Part shown: positions 12,701 to 22,200 of the stretch, one piece after another
Layout of the letters: the number at the start of each line of letters is the position of its first letter
How positions within the stretch are numbered: position 1 is the first letter of the stretch
Origin: Rotaria sordida
Lineage: Eukaryota; Rotifera; Eurotatoria; Philodinida; Philodinidae
Direction of reading: 5' to 3'
DNA length: 64,000 bases
NCBI GenBank assembly: GCA_905250125.1
Contig: CAJNOL010001419.1
Coordinates: forward strand, 1-64,000
Position numbers and translations under genes: made by a program
The notes under the pieces: model-generated
The model's input: the letters and a program-made list of their open reading frames with translations, nothing else
Told to the model about the DNA's origin: nothing
Database searches by the model: none

Positions 12701-12708
12701 AATAACAT
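3754..12708 (-). CDS. ADGRA3: Adhesion G-protein-coupled receptor, ADGRA (GPR124/125) type
   Basis: Nine exons: 12708-11272, 11211-11064, 9454-9324, 9264-9071, 9008-8823, 8760-8521, 6366-5356, 4549-4432 and 4371-3754. All phases close to 4083 bases (1360 residues); human ADGRA2/3 are about 1320-1340. Order: signal peptide (1-18), Cys-rich LRR cap, leucine-rich repeats (about 50-120), LRR C-terminal cap with NCTCSLKW, Ig domain (about 190-260, GLWTCH), hormone-receptor motif (WPRTLTGQ, CPFGSAAW, DLSQC), GAIN region (about 340-600), then seven helices. TM3/4 (WQKLYVIWTGKG, FYFLAYGISFIICGI) match the ADGRA pattern. The long Ser/Pro-rich tail ends ESSV, a class I PDZ ligand like the ETTV of vertebrate ADGRA. 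The GPS is degenerate, with no C-x-C-x-H-(L/F)-(S/T) cleavage site. ADGRA2 versus ADGRA3 cannot be separated by eye. Confidence 0.9.
4550..5355 (-). other. ADGRA intron 7, non-coding
   Basis: The 806-base intron runs from donor GTAAGTAT to acceptor TTTCTTTAG. It contains a less AT-rich patch (4680-4960) with short ORFs on both strands that show no recognisable protein. Probably a degraded repeat. Confidence 0.6.
6800..7880. mobile_element. Foldback (palindromic) DNA element A, copy 1
   Basis: The left arm (about 6800-7260) and right arm (about 7280-7880) are inverted copies of each other. The left terminus AAAACGACTGCGAATC is matched by the right GATTCGCAGGCGCTTTG. The same peptide, with cores like NAIDEACNGLLLNAIQAS and NAVNEACNSLSLNVIQAC, can be read from the minus strand of one arm and the plus strand of the other. 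About 300 bases at the left end are nearly identical to copy 2 at 17948. The right arm is split by a nested element at 7420-7802. The small size and lack of a transposase suggest a non-autonomous element. Exact ends are approximate. Confidence 0.75.
7420..7802. mobile_element. Nested Tc1/mariner-type non-autonomous element
   Basis: A 383-base insert interrupts the right arm of foldback A. Its termini are inverted repeats: AAGTGGATCGCAAAAGTTTA at the left and TTAAACTTTTGCGGTCCACTT at the right, extending about 35 bases with few mismatches. It is flanked by TA (7418-7419 and 7803-7804), the Tc1/mariner target. Removing it rejoins the ATATATATA / TATCCAAGAAAAC sequence seen uninterrupted in copy 2. 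An internal ORF (7499-7717) has a stretch beginning MPRG that faintly recalls Tc1 N-termini; this is weak. Confidence 0.8.
8320..8465. repeat. Short hairpin element
   Basis: The arms of about 50 bases are imperfect inverted repeats: left AAGGAATATATGTAGGCTTCT (8338-8358), right CCTACACATATTCCGTT (8417-8433), with a loop of about 45 bases. It resembles a tiny MITE in the ADGRA intron. Confidence 0.6.
9455..11063 (-). other. ADGRA intron 2, non-coding
   Basis: The 1609-base intron runs from donor GTAAGAAT to acceptor ATTTAG and separates two GAIN-domain exons. An 85-codon minus-strand ORF (9534-9791) and GC-richer stretches (about 10680-10980) look like degenerate repeats. No terminal repeats were identified. 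Confidence 0.55.
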
Positions 12709-15553
12709 TACGTTAATAGAACAATGAATATAAGAAAAAAAGAATGTTGACCGATGTTAAAGTCAATGAACGAATGAACAAATATTGCTTCTTCTTCTTC
12801 TTTTTTTTCTTCTTTCCTCTTCTTCTCTCAATCGATATATATTGAACAAAAAAAAAAATATATATATATACATTCATTCTTTCTTCTGTATTCTCTTATT
12901 GTACATATGACTGCTTCTTTTTTTTTTTAAAGTATTCTTATTATATTACTAGAAGTGTTGAATAAATTACATCAAATGAAATTTTTATTTTCAATGATGA
13001 TATATATTAAACTTTAGAAATGTTTTTTAATAGGTTTTAATTAAATATGAAAAATAAAGGTAGAATATAGATGGAGCTAATTATTTATTGAATTATAAGA
13101 ATATTAAAACATGATATTAGAATATAGATAATAAATTTAATGATGATTACAATAGTAGAGATTAAAAATAATCTAATACTTAAAGAAATTTATTAGTAAA
13201 ATATTACAGATGTCATCCTATACTAGTGATTATCCTCTATAGGAAGGAGAATACTCCTGCTTGGTGCTATGAGGTACTGCCTAGCTGCAGATTCAATAGT
13301 CCTATATCTTTCCTACAATTACGAATAGCTATACTTATAGGCGGCGGAGCCACAAGGCCTCGGTAGAATCTCTTGAGCTGTCCCCTTCCGGTTTCAATGA
13401 TTTTCTTGTCTATAGATACTGCATAGCATTCTAATAAAAACACTCAAGGAATTTTGGTTCCTATTGAGATTTGACTAAGTTATCGAATTTTGATCTAAAA
13501 CTTTGTACGCATAGAGAACTCAACTAGACTAGCTTCCGTAAAAAAAGCTTGTTAGTGCAACTCCTTTGGAGCTGAAATGTGGAACTCACATCTTAGTACT
13601 CTAATATATCACATGTAAACTGAAAAATTTCTTGTACACTAGTTGTTTTCATCGATAATCAGTGACAAGGCGAGACTTTGTTATTTATATCTACATTTAA
13701 AACGCAACATTTTTTTTTGTTTGAGAGCGCTCAATTTCATTTATAATCGTTTCTATACACTCAATATTAGTCATTATTTTGTTTTTTTTTTAATTCGATA
13801 TTATTATTTTACTTGACCATCGACTATCTTATACATTAGACTATTATAATAATTCACTATATATGCATCAGCAGTTCTTGCCGTAATCGAATTATACTTT
13901 TCATGTTGATTATATGGTTGCTATGACAGATCAATCTATTATTACTCTTCATTTTTAAAATACAAGTTTAAATTCTAAAAAAAAGTCGACGTTTTCGCTA
14001 TTAAAAACTTTAACAAATATATTATAGTTTTTCAAATATTAATGAAGGCGTTGAAATATTGTATAGCAGTCAAGCTCATATTTTTTATACTGTTCAACTC
14101 CGTTTTTTAATTAATAAATAAATCTGAAGCCTATTACTGAGGTCTGTAATGGGAAGCGGAGAAGGAGCCGCAAAAACTTACATTCACTATTTTCTTTGAA
14201 AATATCCGTGAGTTTCACAAAGTTTCAAAAGTTTCGAACAATCTTTCTTCAGATTTGAAGTTTGCAATAAATGCACGTTGTATATACTATCCCTGGAAAA
14301 GAATCTATGTCTTGAAATATATGCACAAAGTTTCAGATTAAAATTCGAAAATATGAATTTTCTCTCGTTAGCCATGGCGGCTTCAGAATTCATAGACAGT
14401 TAGGACATATAGAGTCGAAGAACGATCTAATACAAATTTTTAAGGTAGGAGGGTTTCCTCTCCGATCATGCTGTCTTTGTCTATAGATTATTTGATTTTC
14501 ATATAGTGACGGAGTCAGGGAGTGACTGGAGAAGACTCTATACCTTCGTTTCGACTTCAAAGGGAGATTGAGCTCTCTCTCTCTCTCTACAAGTTTCTTT
14601 TGGTTCCATCACTATTTGCATAACTGTTATGACTTTCGAAGCAAAACTAAAAACGGGCAAAGTCTACAGACTATGACTTTCCTTTGGTTAAATATATAAT
14701 CCAGAGATTTGAATCAAATCAATCAATCTTGATATCTCTTTGAGATTGAGGAGGATCTCATTTAATATTCTACTGATGATAACTCTACCTGTCCCGTCGC
14801 TTTGTGTATTTAATTGACAGTGTCTGTATAGAATGGTTTATCAATGATTTAAATCGATTGTCATAACAATACATTGTGATAAAATATTTATGATGATCAT
14901 TAGTCTATCTACAAAAAATGATCATACGCGTGATAAATGTCACTAATTTGAAATACATTGTACTTTATAATGCATTAGTTATGACACATTTTAGATGCAT
15001 ATTAATCTTTGTCACTTGGATTATATATCATGTGTGAAAATCATTATTATATTTGAGTTGTATTGAAATAAGTGATATTTCATATTTAAACTCTATTTCT
15101 CTATTATTACATAATGAAATATTGCGGTAAAATAAATTTCATTGTGAATATCAACTAACCATAAATTCATTTAGACAACAAAAAAAAAATGAAATTTCAA
15201 AGATATGTAAAATGCGATATATTCAATAGCTGAGCAAATCAGTTATACCACCTCCGACATTTTAGTCTATGTATTGAATTCATAGTCTATACTGCGAAAT
15301 AGATTATGTTCGAATACTTCTATTAACTGTTATTTTATAATCGAATTTGAGAATAATATATTGATTTGAAGACATGCTAATGAATTAAAATGATTGGCTA
15401 TATCATCAAACATTTGTTCATAGATAATGTCAATCATATTAGTCAATAAAATAGAAACACATGTCTTTTCAATAGACTACATTCATGATGAGTTTTGTTC
15501 TTTTACGAATAGATAATTATACAAATGTCTACATAATTAAATTTGTAACCTAA
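12709..15553. other. Intergenic region upstream of ADGRA
   Basis: No convincing gene. It contains CT-rich and AT-rich tracts just upstream of the ADGRA start (12780-12930), a short CT microsatellite (about 14574-14588) and repeat-like GC-richer patches (13200-13680, 14130-14660). TTTCAGATTAAAATTC near 14330 recurs near 40601, so at least one dispersed repeat is present. The ADGRA promoter should lie in its left part. Confidence 0.5.
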
Positions 15554-15634
15554 TTGCAAAGTTATTTATTTTGTTCTTTTTTATTATTATTTATTATCTT
15601 TTACAAAAAAAGAAAAAATAGAGGTAATAGTGGA

Positions 15635-15928
15635 ATGCATCCAAATGACAATATAATTTTCAATCATGGTGTATACACACCAGTGAGTTATAGACAATCT
15701 TATGATTATCCCATGTATACTGGTAGAGGTTTTCAACAACCTTATTCTCCAATGATAAATGGTTTTCAACACGGTATATTTAATAATCAAGTAGGTGGTC
15801 GAGATTTTTATTATTCACCTTATACTACTTCTGGTAGTCTACAATCAACACCGCCTTCAGCTAGACCAAATGGTCATATTCAATTGCATCGTCCAGGTGA
15901 ATATCGACCACATTTTGATGAACAATGA
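15635..15928 (+). CDS. Small Tyr/Pro/Gly-rich protein of unknown function
   Basis: The first ATG of a clear reading frame is at 15635 and a TGA is at 15926-15928, giving 97 residues. The protein is rich in Tyr, Pro, Gly, Phe and Asn (YSPYTTSGS, GEYRPHF) with no hydrophobic helix, so it is probably disordered. An upstream exon is possible, since the frame stays open back to 15554 and an AG precedes AGGTAATAG near 15621, but none was identified. Codon use resembles neighbouring real genes. It recalls the Tyr-rich protein at 32439 in composition only. Confidence 0.5.
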   Translation: MHPNDNIIFNHGVYTPVSYRQSYDYPMYTGRGFQQPYSPMINGFQHGIFNNQVGGRDFYYSPYTTSGSLQSTPPSARPNGHIQLHRPGEYRPHFDEQ

Positions 15929-16277
15929 ATAAAATATCTTGATACTGAGTTCAAAAATCTTTTCATAACATACATTCATTTTATTTATCATAAATGTTTT
16001 TTTTTTCTTTGTTTCAAAAAGTTAATGAAGAAATAAGAAGGAATTAAGTAAAAGAATAATCACAAGAAGAAGAAGAAGAGAAAAAATGAATGTCAAAAAT
16101 GATATTAGTACAAATCAAGAATTGCAAACAGAATAGAAAGGAAAAAGCAGAATAGATAGTCTTTCTTTTTGTTTGTCTCAATAAAGACATTGAAGATGTG
16201 TATCGACGAAAAAATAAGCTCAACAAAGGAAAAAAAAAAGTAATATATTTATTCGATTATACAAAATAATAGAAAGT

Positions 16278-19200
16278 TTATGGTCTCTTTTGACTACCAC
16301 CAGCTTGTGGTCTATTAACACCATAACCTAAATATCAACATTAAACAATGCATTCTCTAATATATTATTTTCTTACCATGTTGTGGATACGGTGGAGCAC
16401 CGGCCATTGGATAAGGAGGAGCCACTAAACAAAAATTTAAAAACAAAAAATTTCCAATTAAATTCTAATTCATTAACTTACTCATATTAAAATATGGATT
16501 ATATGGATTATAAGTAGGTGGCATTGGAAAGAATGGTTGCATATATGAAGTTGGATAAGGCAATGCTGAACCATCTTAAAAGAAAAATATTCAGAAAAAA
16601 AAATCAATCATTTCTTTTACTCTCAATCATACCAGGTGCTGTTGGTGGTGGTTGACCACCAGTTGATGGTGCTGCTGGTTGTGGATATGGTGGAGCAGTA
16701 CCTGGTGGATAATGTGGAGCAGCAGTTGGTTGATATGCTGGTGTTGCTATAGAATAAAATAATCATTTATTGAAATAATTGATTGATGTACATACTTGAT
16801 GGTGGTGGAACATTTCCACCAACAATTCCTCGTTGAATATCTTTCATTAAATCTTCCTTTTCTGTTTTACGTGCAAATACAAAATCGGATACTTTATTTT
16901 GAAATTTAAGTAATAATGGTGTAAGATCTTGATAAAACTAAAAAGAAAAATTGATAAAATAAGAAGGTATACGAAAGTGATTTAAATAGTTTCAAGACGG
17001 ATTTTATTTAAAACCAACAAAGAACGTTACCGTTTTGAAATTACTGTCTAATTATTTGTTGTTCATGCACTCATGTCGCAAATACTAAATTAATTTAACG
17101 GTAAATCATGGTTTATCTGAAGATAACTTCACAGTAGCTATATATAAAAGATTCCACAGGGTTGGCAAGAGTGAATTGTGATAGAGAGAAAATATTTCGA
17201 AAAATAAACCATATATTTATAATTATTACTCTCTTACTTTTTTTAAAATAAAATCAATCTCGAAATTTTTAGAACGATCTAAGTATAAATTATTAAATAA
17301 AATGAAATTTAACTAACTTTTGATCCTTCTCTTAAATTACTCAATAATTCTTGAAAAGCATCATATGCTCGAGCTAATTTTTTTAACATTTCTTCACGCA
17401 TTTCTGATGATGCATTTCCTTGTTTTTCATTTTGAAATTGTTGATTTGCACGACGAATATTTTCAACAAGTTGTTCTTGTTTTGAAACACTTTCATTAAC
17501 TTGTTGTCGTAAGGGTGCATAAATTGATTCGATTTCATTAACAACAACACTATTTTCATCATTATGATTTCCTTGTTGAAAAGCACCAATTAAACGAGCA
17601 CGAACACCATCTGAATCAGTATTTTTTAATTCTGATTCAATTACTTCACGTTCAGCTTTTACTGAAGCTACAGTATCCATTAAACGATGTAATTCACGTA
17701 CCACAAATGCATCACGTAAAGCACCAGCAGCAGATGCTGATGGAAGTTCATTAGCTATTTCATGCTAAGAAAAAATACAAATAGATAATACAATATTAAA
17801 AAAAACATTATCGGATCTCTATAGAATATATTATTAAGACTCCGACCCCCTTCAGAAACCGACTTCGTTTCAGGTATATTCAAATCTTCTGAGTTTTTCA
17901 GGATATGTTGAGACTATAGTGAAAAGGTTGTGGTAAAATCTTTCTATCAACGAAAAAACGACTGCGAATCATATTTTTGATCTAAAATATAAAGTTTACG
18001 GTCAGAAGAAGTTTTCTTGGATATATATGAATAGTACAAATGTAGACCTTTATAATACAAATAAAAGTTTAATATGAAGATACCAAAGATGTTCATCGCG
18101 GCTGAGAATATACCACTGTCGCGATGGTTTTCAAAAAGTCTTTCGAAAATTTCTGTCATTACTGTACTGAACTAGAACTGTTGGTATGAATCCATGAGAT
18201 TCATCTAGTCTCTGAATGTTACAATTATGGACACCTGAATCCTGTACAAATCTATGAAAGTGTCTTCTAAAAAAGAACCTGCCGCCATGGACATCTCTAG
18301 GCAATACGAAGTGTTGATATACTGTCTGAGTCTTTCTAATAGATGCTTGAATAACATTTAATAACAGACCGTTGCAAGCTTCATCAATCGCATTCTCTAG
18401 CTTATAATATACCATTGAACTGATCTGGAACATTAGCAAGCAGAAAATTAAAAAAACAAGAATCCAGTGTGACAACGTGAACTCGGGAATGCGATCGATG
18501 AAGCTTGCAACGGCCGATTATTAAGTGTTATTCAAGTATGTATTAAAAAGATTCAGACAGTGTATTAACACTTTGCATCATTATATTAAATTTTTATTTG
18601 TATTATAAAGGTCTACATTTGTACTATTCATATATATATATATCCAAGAAAACTTCTAATCGTAAACTGTATAGTATCACGAATAAGATTCTCAGTCGTT
18701 TTGTCCTTTGGTAGTTAGGGTAAACTAAAAGTTCTGATCGCGATGTTTAAAATTTTATAAAATAGTTAATATCGAAAGTTTTATTGCATGGATACATATT
18801 AGAATGCCTTGTCTATAATAATGTATAAAATGACTCTATCTTGAATTTAATTCTAACATTCTCTTAGATAAGTATCGATTAAATTCATTAGTCATATTTA
18901 ATAAATTTTTTTAAAAGTTGAAATCAAATTTTAAATTGAATTGACAGAACTACCAAAGTCAAACGAGCACGGTCGTAAACAACCGTATACGGAGAAATAC
19001 GATGATTTACATGGTCTAGTATCTCGATCATATATCTCTGTCGTATATGGAGATATACGTGTTAAGGATGTATTCTTCCTGACGAACTATGTGTTTCTTT
19101 CGTTCTTCTTGATAATTGGAAATTATTCGTTCTTTCGTTTCCTTTCATCTAACCGCTCTACATTCGTTTCTGTTCTCTCATGGTCAATAAACATTGATAT

Positions 19201-22200
19201 TGACCTTGACCTTTTTTATTCTTATTGCGTATCAATATTTCTCGTACTTAATAATATTTTGTATGGCATATTTTGTAAGACGTGATACTGTTATCGTTAT
19301 CATATATATATATATACATATACTGTCATTTTTTCGTAATCTGGTTATTGCCGTATTCTCTTCTTTTTAATTCTTTAGTTCTTTCATTATTGGAAAAAAG
19401 ATTCAATCCACGCTTAATACGGAGAAAAAAACGATCGTTTACGATCTTCGTATAGGATCGTATTTCGCCGTATACAGTCACGACGATATACAATTGTCAT
19501 ACTGGACCATGTAAACCGTCAAAATACGGTTGTATCGTGAACGTATATGGTCGTTTACCGACGTGTACGAACTCCGTATTCGTGGATCGGGGTAACTAAA
19601 CAAATGAGTTGAGAGCGGACGATCTCTCACTCTATATACACGATCAATATGTAATATTTTAGAACGCGACATCAGAAAATGTTATACAAGAGAGAGAAAC
19701 GAAAAATGTGGAAAGTTACAGAATATTGGAAGAGGGATAATAAAATATATGCATAGTGACTATATTATAGACTTTATCTAAGAGAATGTTAGAATTAAAC
19801 CTAAGATAGAGTTGTTATATACATTATTGTACACGAGACATTCTAATATGTATTCATCCAATAAAACCTTCGATATTTATTATTTTATTAAATTTTAAAC
19901 ACCGTGATCAGAACTTTTGATTAACCCTAAGTAAAATGATCTTTTCACTATTTTGAGACTTGACCATATTTCTATCGTTTCTACGATCTTAAGAAAAATC
20001 GCTATGTTCTGCGTTCATACACTCTTAAACTACCCTGCAATTAACACAAAATTAGAAGTCTTTTACATTTCGATGGAGAATACTTTTCGTGACACACAGT
20101 CATGCATGAAAGTCTCTGCCCTAAAAGATCTCAGTCATTATGAATGCTAGAGGTCTGAAAATATTTGTAGAGATACTTCGTTAAGAGTGACACAATTCTG
20201 CTTCAATTGCTTCAGTACACAGATAATTATGATGGATGACATCTATGTTTGCATAAAGCTTTTTAAATTGAGAAGGATTGTCTACACACTTTTGCACTAC
20301 TTTCTTACCAAATATATGATAAATTCTTGACGTTTTTGAGTAGAACTAGAGTTCAGTCTACGGTCGTTCTTTATACACAAGATGAATTTATTTGCTCGAA
20401 TATTGGCATCTATGGACGTTTCTGAATCCTCCGCCTCGTCAACACAATGGTCATAGCTATGTCATTTTTAGTGATCAGCGGGATCAATTATTTTTGCTCC
20501 CGGGCCATAGTGTCATTGCACTCGAGACATCTTACACGACCATAAAAGATATCACTCTCAATGACAAAGTGTTGATTTCGGTCCCGGTCTCGACAGGATC
20601 ATGACCATCTGGCTTAAATCTAGTTATTTTTCATCAGTACATGGTTTGTTTATGCAACTTATAGTCATTAATGTCCAACTGTGGAGATAGGTTTTCTAAA
20701 AGTTTGAGATTCATTCAATGAATTACAACTGCGTTCTCGTCTCAAAAAAAACACCAGATGATTTTTCTTCCCATCAATAGTCACAGTAAAATGGCTACAA
20801 CACTAGAGACGATTGATGAACTTCAACGAAACTAATTTCTTGACTAGTCGAGATATAACACTACATAATGAGCCGTTAGCGTATCTAGAAAGCTCATCTT
20901 TTCCAGAGTCACCAAGTTCAAAGGTGATATTGATGCTACCCATGATAATTCTCTTTATACTTAAGCAATTGAAGCAGAATTGTGTCACTCTTGAGGAAGT
21001 ATGTGCACACAAATTTTCAATCCTCTAGAACAGAGACTTTTGGCCGCTAATACGCAATTCTCATACCAATCACTCTAGGAAATATATATGAGACAATTTA
21101 CCGTTTGTTTACTAAGTGAAACAATAGCATCTCGATTCGCGCGATATTTTTCTTGCACAATTTTATCAGCATTAATAGCAGTTTGAATAATATCCATATA
21201 TTTTTTAGCTTCTGCACGTAATGGAGCTGTTAATGTTGATGATGGAGTACGGGTCCAACGTCCTTTAAATTGATTACGTAATTCTGTATCACCTCGTTCT
21301 TCATCATCTAACATACGAATTGCCTAAAATAAAAGAAAAACAAAACAAAACAAAATGTTATTATAAATAACAAAAGAAAACTAAATAATACTTCATCAAG
21401 AATTTCTTTATTACGAGTTAATGATGTTGGTAAATCATTAACCATTTTTTCTAATGTATTAATACCACCTTGACGTTTTATTTCATTAGCTTTTTCAATA
21501 AGTGATGGTGGAATTTCACGACCACCACGATCTTCAATTGCAGCTGGTAAATTAAGTGAAGCTAAAAATCTAAATATCAAAAATATTATAAATACAAAAC
21601 ATTAAAACTTTATTTATTATTATATTTACGCATTAAGTACATTAGTTGCTTCACGTAAACGATTAATTTCAATATTCATTATTTCTGCACGTTTTGAACT
21701 AAATGATCCTAATGCATTATTTAATGCAATTGGAACAAGTGAAGCAAATAAATCTAAATATTAAAAAACATTAAAAAAATATTCATATAATAATATATAA
21801 TTACCTCGAAAATCAGGTGTTATTGGAAATGTAACCGGTAATGGTTTAGCAACAGGTTGAGCCAAAATTGTTTCAACTGATCTTGGATCTGGTAAACGTT
21901 CATGATAGACAAAATCATTATCTTTACGTGCTGCTTCGGCTGATTTTCCTATTTCATCTTGATTAGCACGAAGTCCTGGTGTAAATGCAGATATTGTACA
22001 TTTACTTACAGCTTGATCAGCAAGTTCTTTTCCACGCTAAATTATTTAAAAAGCAAAAATGATTTTATTTTATTTTATTTTTATTTTCATTTACATTAAA
22101 TCGAACAACTGCAACACCATATTTTTTATCAGCTTGAGCTTGTTTACCAGAATGAAATTCAGTTTTAGATTGAAATAATAAATGTTTAACTATCATAGTA

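Larger units (their letters stand above)
17765..21101 (-). other. ALIX intron 8, three palindromic elements in a row
   Basis: The 3337-base intron between the V-domain exons contains foldback A copy 2, foldback B and foldback C, almost end to end. Most other ALIX introns are 45-80 bases. Both splice sites and the phase remain intact. Confidence 0.75.
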
